64,000 nt of DNA from Scytalidium lignicola. Lineage: Eukaryota > Ascomycota > Leotiomycetes. The position numbers and the translations under genes were made by a program. Below the pieces are notes generated by a model that saw only the letters and a list, made by a program, of their open reading frames with translations, was not told the origin of the DNA and ran no database searches. Positions 10,636 to 23,234 of this stretch are shown in pieces (the stretch's first letter is position 1; each line of letters starts with the position of its first letter). Location: contig NCSJ02000014.1 of assembly GCA_002812745.2 (NCBI GenBank), positions 124,001 through 188,000 on the forward strand, in the 5' to 3' direction.

Positions 10636-13600
10636 TCAAGTCCTAGTTTTGAGACGTTGATATGGTGTTGGTTGAGCGTATTTTAGAGATGTGTTGGTAA
10701 GTATAGAGGATCTAGATGAGGTTGTTAAAGTAGTGGGTTGTCCTAGAACAACATAGACAAGACTCTCATGTACTAGGTTCTTAGCGGCCATATGAATAAA
10801 ACGCTCCAAGTAGCCCATTATATTCTTAAGCGTTCCATCCTCCAACACATCTGCTTCGCTATCTGCCGACCGCTCAAGGTATTCCAAAACTACGTTAGTA
10901 CACGTGAGTAATCTAAAGATTAAAGCGAAGACAGAAGGGTCAGAAGTATAACCAAGAGGTCCATCTATCAATCCTTCCAGTGAAAGAAGTTCAACAAGCC
11001 CTTCCATAACCCAAGTGACCAGAGCGGTCATCTGTGCATCCCGTGGATGAAAAGAGCGCTGGAATACTCGAGTCCATAATTCTGTTTCTCGGATCTCATC
11101 TATAAAGAGGTTTTGCTCTTCTTCAACAAACAACGCATCATCATCTCTCATTGCTATTTCCAGTTGATTCCGGATGGGTAAAAGCCCTTGGCTGTCTACT
11201 TCGAGTACAGGATTTTCCGTTCCTGTCATACGGCAGACCACCTCCCAGGCAAATAAAGACTCTTTACCATGATTTTCACCCATCCATTCTGCAAGTCGCT
11301 CACGAGCAATTAGTGAAACTAGCGGTGTTTTGAGTATAGAAGATACGGTAGCCGCGCTAAAATCACGTATTTCCTCGTCGTCATCATTCAAAGTGTCATA
11401 TAGTGCAAATAGTGAAGGGATAAGATAAGGTCGCAACTCCTGACTGAGGAATACTAGAGGTGTATAAAAGGAACGAAGACTTGCAGCCGCAGCATATCTA
11501 GTATCGAAGTCCTTATCTAAGTCAGTAAAATATAAAAACATACTAAAACAATTGCTTACATTATTTGCATCGCTAACGTCTCTAAGCATTTGACCCCAAA
11601 TGATAAATCTTCGTGTTATTTGTGTAATTTGCTTGCTATCTCTCAAAGAGACGTAAATGTGACGCATTATCAATCCACTGATTCTGATCTGTGCAACATA
11701 AAGCGTTGGGTTGCTTCCACCATGTTGTAAGATGAATCCAAGCTTGTCAAGACCTTCAATAAGTCTCGGATAATTCTCACTTGGCGTTGCATTCAGTCTA
11801 TCTAGAAGTTGAGCGAGGTGGATTAAAGAAGTAGCCAGTACCTCTGAAGATTTTGAGTTTTCGATTAAAGTGATGTAGATATTGGAAAAATCGGCTAGAC
11901 TTTTCGTAGAAAGTTCCTTTTCCCAAAACTGTGGAAGGGTCTCAAGGACTGATAAAGTAACATCGACGTCTACTTTAGCTGCCTGAACAAGAATCTTAGC
12001 AATTTCATAATTATCTTTCGCCAGTAAAGCTGAAAGGGTAGCCCTATGGGCTACACGGGTGCAAAGCAAGGCACTTCTTGCTGTCAGTTTCGTTTTCTCG
12101 TTTTCAGACAATGTCCCTGTATATCTAGTAACAAAATCAAAGAACTGATCATATGCTTCCTTCAGTAAGCTCGATTCCTGATTTGTAGTACTATCCGGTT
12201 TTATATTGGGCTTGGGGGCTCTAGAATTGGAAACCAAACGAATGATCAACACAGTGTTAAGCACATCTATGTAAGCAGATAGTAGCTCATCGCATGATTT
12301 TGAGATTATACCCTGTAGGGCGGAACTGTGCAACATCGGTAAAACGATATCCAGACCATCTGCCTTAATCTTAGTAGTTTTTAATAACGCGGCCAACTAA
12401 AGACTTACCAATTGCTGTATTGTGATCTAATTGTAATTGGCGCTCTAATGTGAATTTAATTGCTAGGAGAACTCCATGGAGTCGGTTCGTTGAAGACCCA
12501 GAAGTTTTCAAGAGCTCTACAATACTCATCTGCCAATCTTTATGTAGTAACATGGTACAAATTGTGCGAGCGGCTATTTCTCTGACGTGCCATACACTAC
12601 TACCAAGATGTGTTGAGACACAGTTGTATATCTCTTCTCCATATATATCGGGAGGCCCAGCACGCCGTATAATATCCAGAGCGGGGAATACAGATTCTGC
12701 TGCACTAGTGGATGTTGACAAGATAGTTGTCTCAGAGCTTGCAATCCCCGTCTTGAGGAGCTTGAGTAACAATTGTGGAAGAGAGGGGTACTCGTCATAC
12801 GAAATGCGAATAGACCGACCATCCCATCCAGATTCAATGGCAGATTTCCTTTCACTTATTCCAAGAAGGGAGTCTACGAGACTTCGAAATAGAAGGAGAC
12901 CACAGTTCCGAATAGCCCATCTATATGTTGTTATTTAAATGAATAGCAATTTTGCATCAATATTGACTTACATCTCTGAATTCAGACTTTCAGCCGCAAT
13001 TTCTAGACATTCAGCAATATATCCATCGGCCCTCTTTCCAAGAGTAGAGCTTTTGAATATCTCTTTCATACAATTCATTGCATGTACTTGTGGCAAATGT
13101 GTCTCATCCTTTCCAGTTAGCCGGTGCTGTCGTCGGGCAATGCATTTTAATTCTGTCATCACTTCATCGAATGCTGGCTTTTGTGCACTTGCTGAGAGGA
13201 TACCCGTGATTAGAGCTGGAATTCCGGCCGAACGTCTTGTTGTTGACGCTTGCTCAAATATGCACGACATGGATCCCTAAATTGATAAGAACATGAAAAT
13301 AATGTACTAATTACCCAGATATCACATACCTTGTACCATTTTTCAAGTATATTTGGCCGTGATCTTTCACCTGGAACCTGATACCGAGCTAATTGGCAAC
13401 ATGTAGCAAATGTTAGCGAAACAGTGGAGAAAGCTCCACGGTGGCGAAGAGTAGAAAGTTGGTCAAATGTTACGGCTCCAATGCCGTTGAAGACTTCTGG
13501 AGAAAGTACAGGAGACCCATCTGGCCAGCGTAGTCTAATCTTACTAACCAACGCTCGCATCAAATTACTTTGAGGTGGTCAGCATGAACAGCTCATTGAC

Positions 13601-16031
13601 ATGGGATTAATAAAGATCCCATACCTAGATTCATGGATTGCTCGAAAGCTATAGCTTAACACATCTTTAGTTCCAACCTTTTCAAGCTCTTCAAGTTCTT
13701 CAGGCAAATGGCCTTCGGGGGACTTATCGCAAAGCACTTTTTTGACATTTTCCCAAATTTGGCAACATGAATACATAGCTCGTAATGCTAATGAGTCCCA
13801 TTCTTCAACGGTTTCTTCCTCAGTCTGGGAACGATGACCTTTTGAATCTTTCGAGTAATCAATTGACTCCCATATGAGCCTAGTCATGACAAATTAGTTT
13901 CTTTCTGCCATTTCGAAGCAGATGGCTGCATTTTACCTCAAAGCTGCAAACTGGCCATGTATAGGACCTCTTTGCATTCCACGTGCCAGGTCCCTTTCCC
14001 CAATAGCTACTTTTGTTTCAATATCGTCCACTATTTCTTCGAAGAGGCTTAATCGAGCTTCCGTAGAATCTAAGAAGCTGTAAAGAATTTCATATGCCCG
14101 CGCAAGGCCGTCAGCATCATCCGCTCTACCAGTCTTCTTAAAAGAATTTTTTGCTCTGGTAATAAAATCCATCAGCAATGCTAAAGGCTTCTTTTTCGAA
14201 GATTGTACATTGAAGAAGTCATTGCAAGATGCGAATTTCAGAATAGCTGCAGATTCAACCCTTACGTCCTCAAATGGATCCATCAGGAGATCTAAAAGAA
14301 GCCGTACTCTTAACGGGGTAAAGTACTTAATGGTATACGGCCATATTGTAGTATTTCTAGAAACCTCCTCAATGGTAGAAGAACCTTGATCTAAAATTCC
14401 AGATCGAATTATTTGCCTTGTAGCTCTAAGGGCAGTGATGTGACGCTGATAGGAAGTCGTTGGGTTCATTTCTCTAGATAAAAATTCCAAATACCACTGG
14501 ATGAAGTCCTGATGCTTAGAAAGAAGCTCGATCTGCTCTTCACCCATTTTAGATCTCATCTCTTTCGAAATATGTGGTTTCATGGAAGAATTTTGATTAA
14601 ATTCATCAGGACTGTCTTTCACCTCTTTTTGGTTGGTATCTATAGAGAATGAAAGAGATTCGATATCTCTCAACAAAAATGAACTTGCACCTCTGACGCG
14701 TTCAAGCATAAGCCTTGTAGTACTTAGAATTTCGTCGCGGACCTTCGCATCAGGATCTGCAAATAAGATACCCATACTCTCTTGTAAGTAATTTATTGCC
14801 CTCTTACTAAATGGTCTGAGTGGTGAGTGGGAAGATACTAAGACAGAAAATGCGAGTGATCTAACAATTCCTGAACTATGCACTAGTAGAGATCCAACAA
14901 CATCCTCCTGAAGTACAACGGTGCTTGTTGATTTTTTAGATAGCTTTTGCTGGTGAATAATAACTGAATCAATTAATAAATAAATTGAAAAATTCAAAGA
15001 TAACTTACTTGGTTCCTCAACTAAGCCTGCTTTCTTTCCAATTTCCAAAGCTGACAGCTGGAGAAGTGCCTGGGCATCTAATTCCTGACTCCCTAAGCCT
15101 AACAAGGGATAATTGGAATTGAGATCTTTCAAAAATTCCAGTGAACCAGGACGATCTAGTTTGAAAAGTGGAGGTAATAAATAGTTTTTGATATTTTCGA
15201 CTGCATCTGGATACTTGCTAAGACCTTGGCGTATCCATTTCTGCCACAAAACTGTAGACTCATTTTGGTCACTCCCAGCTTCTACAGTTGCTGTTCTTAA
15301 TCCTCTAAAAAGGGACACTAGAAATTTCCCGGCAGCAGGAGACACATCTGCTAAGACGATCCAGTCAAACACTTCAGATATCAAAGAGTCCCATGTACGC
15401 TCAAAAGTAACTTGCTCAGGACTAGTATGGGATCTTGCTGATTGAATATGCTCTTGATAACTCGCAGCAAGTTCTGATGTTGAGATTGTGCCTTTGTTTA
15501 AGAAACATTCCAGGGCTTTGAACGATGGCTTAGCCCAAGGTTGAGCTGCCTGATGAGTTATTATTGACAGCAACCTCTGTAAAATTATTGATTTTGTAGA
15601 GGCAGCAAGTACTTTATCAGGATTAGTGCTAATGAGAGATGATGTGAGCTCCAAAACTTGGCGCATGGAACGATGCTGATTTTTCTCATTCCATTCAATA
15701 TAAAAATTAAAAAGCTCAAGACAAGTAGCTTGAGAGAATGCTACATCTTTAATACTCTGAGATTTTGACTTTCTGCACTGCTCTATGAAATACAATAGCT
15801 TTGTGCATGCATTCCCAGAGGCATGTCTGGGTTGACAGGCTTTTTCTAGGTGAGATTTAAATTGTTCTGTTCCATGACTGTGCAACAAATTAGCTAGGGG
15901 GAAATCTTCAAGAAAAAATAGACTTAACTTAAATGAGTAGACTCTGGCTGGGCTTCAAGCCATGTGAACGCATCATCACTTTCTTTGGAAAATTTGTTCG
16001 GCTTCAAGCCTTCAGATATGGCACTAGCCAT
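10636..16031 (-). CDS. trm732: Trm732/THADA-type tRNA 2'-O-methylation subunit (DUF2428), about 1,690 aa
   Basis: Large helical-repeat protein. In yeast, Trm732 partners Trm7 for 2'-O-methylation of position 32 in the tRNA anticodon loop. Exons from the start: 15929-16031, 13937-15893, 13625-13879, 13330-13567, 12972-13276, 12409-12920 and 10636-12359; phases agree throughout. Family hallmarks are HRGAFSTVSLTF and WAIRNCGLLLFRSL in the DUF2428 core (roughly residues 770-1000), plus HGVLLAIKFTLER after it and FDTRYAAAASLRSF and DEEIRDFSAATVSSI near the C-terminus. Inside the second exon, 14964-15008 is a 45-nt in-frame stretch with GTAAGT..CAG ends that is probably a real intron. The first intron (15894-15928) would be only 35 nt, so that junction is the weakest. 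The gene diverges from TIM23 across a 374-bp shared promoter. Confidence 0.87.
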
Positions 16032-16405
16032 TTTTTAATGTTTTTAGAAACACCTCGCCGATACGAGATTTATATAATTGACTGACTACCTTACTCGTTA
16101 AAACCCATTTGTTTGGGGAATAGACTTAGGGAGCCTATTAAATGAGGAAAGAGAGGGAGAGAGTAATATAGGATCTCTATGTGGGGTACTTGAGATTTTT
16201 GGTCGATCCCATCAACAACCAGACTCCTTTTGTGAGCAGAGTCAGGTGAAGACGGGCTGTGCACAGACCACATCGCCGGTCCAAAAATTTGACCCTTCCT
16301 TACCATTCCGTTCCTACGTCGGGAATTGACATCAAACGACACTGCACTGAGTGTTCGGAGTCTGGGATATTAGAGTTTATCTTCTAGCACATAATCTTAT
16401 TCATA
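16032..16405. promoter_or_regulatory. Divergent promoter region, trm732 / tim23
   Basis: 374 bp between two start codons pointing away from each other. I see no ORF worth keeping. It must carry the promoters of both genes; no specific site could be assigned with confidence. Confidence 0.5.
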
Positions 16406-17112
16406 ATGTCGATCTGGGATAAATTCACCGGGCGCAAGTCCACGACCACGGCCAGCCCATCTTCCCAACCCGATACATTTCAACCCCCAGCGTTTGATCC
16501 CTCAGAAGCGCAAGATGTTTCCTCCTTCCTTGGAGGTGCTACATTTCCCGATCCATCCCAGTTACATCCTCTCGCTGGCTTAAATCAACAAACCCTCGAT
16601 TATTTGTCGTTAGAAGATTCTGCTCTTTCTGACTTGCCCGGCTCGCAATCAGCTCTTCCGTCAAGGGGATGGTCGGACGATTTATGTTATGGAACCGGAG
16701 TGACATATCTGACAGCTTTATCCGTGGGAGGTGCTTGGGGTTTACAGGAGGGATTGAGGCGGTCTCAGGGTCAACCACCAAAGTTACGGTTGAACTCTGT
16801 TCTGAACTCTGTTACACGACGAGGACCATTTTTGGGTAACTCTGCGGCTGTGATTGCCATGGTTTACAACGGTATCAATTCCGTCATTGGCAGTGTGCGC
16901 GGGAAGCATGACGCGGCAAACAGTATACTTGCTGGTGCCATTAGCGGAATGATATTCAAGAGTACGAGAGGGTTTCGACCTATGATGATTTCAGGAGGAA
17001 TTGTTGCTACGGTTGCAGGTGCATGGGCAGTACGTATACCTGAGAATATAACTATGATGGGAGAGGCATACTGATAATTCTTTCTTAGGTGACGAGAAAG
17101 GCCCTTTTCTAG
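16406..17112 (+). CDS. tim23: Mitochondrial inner-membrane import channel Tim23, 215 aa
   Basis: Core channel of the presequence translocase in the mitochondrial inner membrane. Exons 16406-17029 and 17089-17112. The N-terminal ~100 residues are hydrophilic and face the intermembrane space in known homologues. The C-terminal half is the Tim17/22/23 domain: four hydrophobic segments beginning at YGTGVTYLTALSVGG, with Gly-rich packing (SILAGAISGMIFKSTRG) and a final GGIVATVAGAWA helix. The second exon adds only VTRKALF. Without splicing, the frame would give a polar tail unlike the family end, so the intron (59 nt, GTACGT..TTAG) is preferred. Size matches Tim23 of other fungi. Confidence 0.9.
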
Positions 17113-17710
17113 TGAATTACTACTCCAACCTCTTAGATTCATATCCCCAAGATTTAATATCGACGTTTGCTTGCTTCTCTCGAATCTGTTGAGAAGCGGC
17201 CTTTCGACACCCTACGAATACTTTTCATGTACCAAAATTTTCTTGGCCTTTAAACACGTTAGACTCAATATGGGTGCAGGATATGGAATTGCATAAGCGA
17301 CGGATGATCTCTCCTCCTGAGAAACTTGTAAAATAGATGGTTGTACGCGATTTGCGTATGTATTAAGCGTGGGCGGCGTCTCATCAGTATAGGAGCATAA
17401 TGCTAGTATATTACCTAAAGATTTACAATTCCCGTTAATTTTTTTGGAGTGGCAATTTTGACTTGGAATACTTATTAACTATATGCATTAGTTTAAAACC
17501 TAAAACCTAAGTTCCTGGTGGAATCAGTGACAGCAGAACATGTTTAACGGCCTGCCACCAGTCTAGCAGCCATGAACTAAATTGAGTTTTAGTTCCATAT
17601 TTTAAGGACCTACTACACGTGTATCCTATTGTATCGATGAAGGTAAGTTGTGCCGCATCCATATTCATCAAACGTAACAACAAATAGCTGACTAGTCACA
17701 CTAAACAGCA
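17113..17710. other. Intergenic spacer
   Basis: Tim23 3' region and promoter of the next gene. AT-rich; nothing else seen. Confidence 0.5.
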
Positions 17711-18956
17711 ATGTCAACACAACAGCCATCGGCGGAGGAATACAAAGAGATGCTCATTGAGCTATTCTCCTTGTACTGGCCTCGTGGGGCAACTGTTGAA
17801 GACATGAGTCCAACAACTTTATTCAAAATGTCAGCATTATATCCTGAGCTCCTGCAACTGGAATCCGCTGGCATCGCTATAGATCATCTTGTTTGCGATG
17901 TTCCCCATGGAAATGCGTACCATTACACTGACGTGGAACGGGAAGCGTATCTCAGAAAAGCTCTTTTTCATTTGTTGGCCCCTGATAAGAAGCGTGTTGT
18001 GCCTGTCGGATTGCATACCCTCCTTGATGAAGAGCTCAAAGTTTATAGAGCTAATTACGACTTCGAGAATAACCCACTTGAGGCGAAGGTATGTTGAATT
18101 GTATAATCTTTCTTTTTGTTTAGTACTTCATGCTGACGCTACTCTCTACAGGCCATTGCGATAGCTGAGTCCAGAGCTACAAGAGGTATCATACGCATCA
18201 AGAATCCGCCTGATTATGCTCAAAATAAGGCAAAATACGAATTTGAAACAGTCCTCTTTACACTTCGCTTCCGCGATAGTGGCACTCCGATGCAGACGAA
18301 GCTCTTCTTCGACTACAAAACCCCGTTTCATACATTTCTTGACACTCTTCGTGGAGAGACGCGACTATGCACGATGCCAACCAAAGAAGAGATAATGGCT
18401 ACCACTAAGCCAGTCCATGGTCTTCCGCATATTAGTCATCAAGATACTGAGGATATGCCCGTGAAAAGTCTGCCTAGCAGGATCAAAGTTAAATATTTTG
18501 ATCAGAGTGAAATGGCTCAAACGTCAACTTCAACCTCTTACCCAATCAACCCGACCAGCAAGTACCGAAACGACAGCAAAAGAGGTTTTACTCTGGATGA
18601 CGGCCCATGGATTTACCGTTTCAAATTTGAAGATGAAGCTGGTCAATTAGGCTATCTATCAGATGAGATCTCGTACCAGAAAATGATAGATCAAATAAAA
18701 CTATCGAAGAAGAGTTTGATAGTGGTGCTGGTCCATGTAAGTAGGACGTGTGGTAGATATCCATATAGAACTAACCATAGCGTTATAGTCAATTGAAAAA
18801 TTAAGATTAGATAAATTTGAAGGAAAGAAGAAGCTGGTCACGTTAGACGAAAATGAACGCAAGAAGAGTATGCAAGGGCTTGATTTATGGGGTGACGGTG
18901 ATCCTGATGACATCGGTGAGCCATTCATGAACTATCTAGAACGGAAATTTAAATGA
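17711..18956 (+). CDS. Hypothetical protein, 376 aa
   Basis: Not recognised. Exons 17711-18088, 18152-18736 and 18789-18956, with two clean phase-0 introns of 63 and 52 nt, so the gene is very likely real. The protein is hydrophilic with no signal peptide or membrane segment. The first exon is compact and acidic (EDMSPTTLFKMSALYPELLQ). The second has a strand-rich block (YEFETVLFTLRFRDSG) and a central Ser/Thr-rich linker. The C-terminus is charged and ends in YLERKFK, with a DLWGDGDPDDIGEPF acidic patch before it. No catalytic motif visible. Probably a soluble intracellular protein with two small folded parts joined by a flexible linker; function unknown. Confidence 0.75.
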
Positions 18957-20038
18957 TTGAATTCTAGACCAGTCATTTTGAGTCTAGTTTTCCCTTCCAA
19001 CAAGAGTTAAGCAGTAAGTGGAATATTGGGCAAGTTGGTCTAATCCCCGTGTTTACTATATGAGAGTGTTGTCAAACTCAGGTTGTTTGATATTTGAATT
19101 TTGTTTTGAATGGAATCCTTATACCTCACTTTATGATTTATCGTCCTTTGAGTGTGCAGTGCCTTATACTGTTGAGCAACGGCCAAGCCGTCTCATGTCA
19201 ACTCTCTATCTCTAGCGATTCCCTACAAATATGTCTTGCATAGCAAGACAATGCAATGCACTCCTTAGGTAAATAATCAATGAATAGGAAACAGCCTAGG
19301 TTTGGTAAAGAATTCAAGTCGTTTAATCTCTAGATCTAATACTAATTATTTAACCATCTGTTGCACCCTAATTTTCTGAGTGGAGCCCGAGGGAAATAGA
19401 TCAGAAGCGGAATTACAAATGTTTTTCAACTCACCAACAATATAACGAAACCACAAACGGTAAGGACCAGCTTCTAGCTCTTTCCACTCACGAAATTTAG
19501 TTCTCCCTCGCTTCTACAACTTTTGTTATTCTCTCATGGTCGCCGCACCCTCACCTTTTAAATCGGGAAGGATGTGTGGAGTGATCTGGCCGTTTTCAGA
19601 CGTTTACCTCGAGGACGAACCACCAAAGTCGAAGAAGGAGGAAGCCAGAATGGAAAGGAGATGGGACGGTGACAACAATACCTGGATGCTTGTCCCGGTA
19701 AGTATCATTTGTCCAGCTTTATTCATTCACCTTGATACTTTACTTCCTTTCTCCTAGTGAGTTTGGCATTCTTTATGACCCACTAGCAGTAGCGGATCAC
19801 GCATAGTCTTATTTTTTGCACAGACTGAAAGAAATCATTGTTGTTATGCATTCTTTCCATCAGTTGATCATTGTTAACCGAAAGCTGTCACCTTCTACTT
19901 CAACTTCTGGTATTCAATCTGTTCTTCCATCACCAACCCAAGCAGAGTTGGACACCTTCCATCCAATACGCGCCTCTAGGGAAATCTAGGCTGCATTCTC
20001 TGTTTCTGGCTGTGAAGCAACATTGCACTTTTGACAGC
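18957..20038. other. Spacer with possible leader exon
   Basis: No firm gene. A short ORF from an ATG at 19536 meets a GTAAGTAT donor near 19699 and could be a 5' exon or a small gene, but no partner exon could be fixed. The rest is AT-rich. Confidence 0.35.
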
Positions 20039-21095
20039 ATGCCTGAACAGGAGAAGGATCAACCTCGGTATGGACAAGAAGTATTCGGTCCATACCTTCA
20101 TACGTATATACCCCGACAAGATGGACAGCAGGCAGTCAACGTTCAAGCACAACCATATGGAGCCCAAGGACAATTTCAAGCCCCATACCCTGTAGCTCCA
20201 GATGCTAGTCAAGTTCTTTTTCAGCCAATATACCAACCTACGGTATTTTCTGCTCCTCACTGGCTGTATCCTCTCATCCAACATTGGGCTAGTGTCTCCT
20301 GACTATTGCTTTGATACTTCTATATACATCCCATCTTTCAAAAATATCAGCTAACGTTTATTCTCCTAGCAACAGGCTCAACCCGTTCCAACGGTAATTC
20401 CAATGGTCTACCAGCCTCAGCCTCAGCCCCAGTTCTACCCTCAACAAATCCAAGCTGGATATGCAGGCTATCCGAACTACTCTCCACAATTTGGCTACCA
20501 AAACTATCCCCAACCTGCTGGATACCACATCCAACAGCCAGCATTTGGCACTGTTGGCCTCACCAGTTCTGAAGTTCTTCAGCAACAGATCACTACAGCT
20601 GCAAACACTGGAATGAACGCCAAGCAGGAGATGAAGCCGGCTGACGATGATCCATTGAGAGTTTACTGGGTTCGTGAGCTCGATCACACGTGGACTCAGC
20701 GCAATAGAGTTACCATCGACAGTGGTGATATTGGTGAATGTCGTTGGTATTCCATTGACGGAGTCTTCTATGCCGTCAGATTGCCAACAGGTTGATTGAG
20801 CAGTGAGTATTCGTCATACAGCAGTATTGGTAAATATTAGTACTAATTTTATTTTAAGCTCTTCTATGTTCTTTCTGGAAAATCATGGAGAGGAGTAGTG
20901 GCATACGGATGGTATGGGAATGAGGCTTTATATTGGCGATCGGAAGACGCAACGGGCTTAATACAAATTGCATTCCCTCTCATCAGGCTTTCGGCAACGG
21001 GATACTATTGGTCGGTAATGAATTATGAAAATTCACACCTTTTTCACAGTGGACCAGTTCTAGTACATGTGACTTGCCTTCACGATTCTCCCTAA
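20039..21095 (+). CDS. Pro/Gln/Tyr-rich hypothetical protein with C-terminal domain, about 275 aa (splicing uncertain)
   Basis: Proposed exons 20039-20242, 20370-20790 and 20893-21095. The N-terminal half is low-complexity, rich in Pro, Gln and Tyr (QPQPQPQFYPQQIQAGYAGY). It is followed by a compact region (RVYWVRELDHTWTQRN, then CRWYSIDGVFYAVRLPTG) that I associate with uncharacterised Leotiomycete proteins. A third exon has Trp/Tyr-rich sequence (AYGWYGNEALYWRSEDATG) that looks like the same globular part. The join is not clean. Exon 2 runs into TGA two codons after a weak GTTGAT donor. The strongest acceptor (ending 20858) gives the wrong frame; an acceptor at 20892 restores it but drops 11 plausible residues. 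Either the junction is unusual or the gene carries a small lesion. No enzymatic motif. Confidence 0.55.
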
Positions 21096-21335
21096 AGAGC
21101 AATAGACACTTTGCTATACTTGATTGTGACATGCTAAGTAGACCTTCCTGTAACCTCAAGTTTATATCTGATGTTTTTGCGATTTCATTTTATTTTCCCG
21201 CTTAATAGCATATGATATCACCCTTCATTAGGTACGATATTTTAATCATCACGGATTTTACAGTCGGCATTATCGCTCAGTCTTTGACACATGATAATAT
21301 TTATTCTACCTCTGGTCTCCCAACTTTGGCGTCTC

Positions 21336-23234
21336 TCAAGGTATAATATCAATTATCACGATCCCTACCTCCAGCGCTTTCAGACCTTTCTTGACCAGTT
21401 TTCCACCCTGAACCTTCCAACTCTTATCTCCATATATAACCTTCGAAATTGGAGTGGCCAGTTTAGGTAAAGCAATGCTCACCTCTGCAGTTGAGGATTG
21501 ATAGTTCGAATTCGCTATCCCAATCATAATTTGGTTTCCTACAATCCAAGCCGCGACATCAAGCGTTCCTCCGCTCTCAATCTTCAAAGCATTTGCTCCA
21601 AAAAGGAAACCAATGACAGGTTCTGTGGAGAAAACGGTGCCTAATACTCCAGTAGCATTATTAACAGGTGCAGTGGAAGGATAAATCCAGCCGCTTAAAC
21701 CTTTGGCATTATGATTAATCGCCAACATTGCCATCACCTCTACTTCCTCTGCGCTGGGTACAACGGCCCAGTATTGGCTCCCAGGGCCACCAAATTCTTG
21801 AAGAACAGCCCACGTTGGTTTACGTGGAATTGGCAAACCTTCTTGGTAAGATGCTATGTTGTCCAGGCGATTTGGAACATCTAAGAGTGAGCCCACGCAG
21901 TTATCACAGCCACAATCACCGTAGGTGGTATTGCATGCCGTGTCCCAAGATACAGACCAAGTTGCATTTATTCCAACTGGGTAGGCGTCTTCGTAAACTA
22001 TATCGGCACCCAATGTGTAATCGGCATAGAAGAAGTTCTGGCAATTCAGAACTAAGCTGACTGGATGGTACGGGTCTATGGCTTTTATCTGGTTATAGGC
22101 TATGAGAGTCGAGTTGAGGGGATACATCCATCCGTCAGGTTCATCTCCGGTGTACCACATGAGGAGAGCTAAGTTTGAAGTTAACGTTAGAACGTCTCAT
22201 GAGAAATTAATGAGGTCACAGGAGAAAAATTGGAATGGTGGAGAATATAAAAAGAAAAGAAGAAAAACAAGAACATACTTGTTCTATTCTTCCACAGCGT
22301 CACCTGTTCTTCAATTCTCGTCTCATTCATAAACGCAAATCTCATATCATAGACATTAAAGAGATTCAGTTCATCCATACGATCCCAATACTCTTCCAAC
22401 TGTGCCGTAGGATAACTTTGATCTGGTAATCCTCCATCTGGCACAATGTTGATACTGTTTAATCCAACATTCTTATATGTGTCCAGGTTGGAAAATGAGA
22501 CATTGTCGGGAGTTACGTACGACCCATCTGCATAATACCCTACTGGGAAAACAGGATACCATCCATTCCAGTTGTTATGTGCGTTTTGAACGTACAATCC
22601 GCCGTATAAATTGTCAATTTTCACTGCACTGGCTGGACGCTTGGGATTAGGTAGGACAGAGATGGATGTACTAGCACTGAAGGATTGCTCATGTTTGTTG
22701 AACGGAGAGAGAAGTGTAGCGCGGATAGTAAGCTCGTAGGGTTCAAACCGTGCAGGAAGCAGTCCGAGATGGAAATCAAAGAGATTCCCGGTGCTACTTA
22801 TTTGTACATTTTTGTTAGAAACCAGGACCTTGCTTGACTTTTGCTCCACAACTTGGATCTGGAGAATCTGTGGTTGTCCCGAGGTTCCGCTGGTGAATGG
22901 TTCACCAAATGTATGTGAAATAGCAGCATTTACAATAAGTGTCCCGGTCCGATCACTCTCCAAGAAGATGGAGTACCGAGGAGTGAGGGTGAGGTAGAGC
23001 AATGGCTCCGAGCTGACCTTTGGGAATACAAACTGGCCACCTGGATCGATTGCTGAGCTCCTACAGTTTTGGGAGAGAATAATCAGCCATGATTTCCATC
23101 CCAATGCTGAGAGTTTCTTACGTGCTCATGTATGGCTTCCCGCACCATGATATGGCTGGATCGGAATTAAATGCCAATACTGTCGGAATCGATAGCAGGA
23201 CCGCGAGCGATCTAAATATCCGCTCGAGAATCAT
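21336..23234 (-). CDS. Secreted glycosidase-superfamily protein, 575 aa
   Basis: Exons from the start: 23122-23234, 22279-23060 and 21336-22168; introns 61 and 110 nt, phases consistent. The first exon gives a signal peptide (basic start, RSLAVLLSIPTVLA core, cleavage near A-F), so the product is likely secreted or wall-associated. Residues about 40-200 are strand-rich and probably a beta-sandwich. The second half looks like a TIM-barrel of the glycoside-hydrolase superfamily, with VGYYADGSY, YDMRFAFMNETR and the conserved WYTGDEPDGW, whose Asp/Glu pair may be catalytic. A Cys-rich insert (CNTTYGDCGCDNC) is probably disulphide-bonded. The exact GH family and substrate are not clear to me. Confidence 0.8.

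Noticed and set aside
11521..11580. GTAAGC..TTAG pair inside the last trm732 exon, tested as an intron
   Set aside because: Either acceptor breaks the frame, while read-through keeps it; left as coding.
19536..19757. 73-codon ORF starting MVAAPSPFKSG with a GTAAGT inside
   Set aside because: Could be a 5' exon, but no downstream exon joins it convincingly; too weak to list as a gene.
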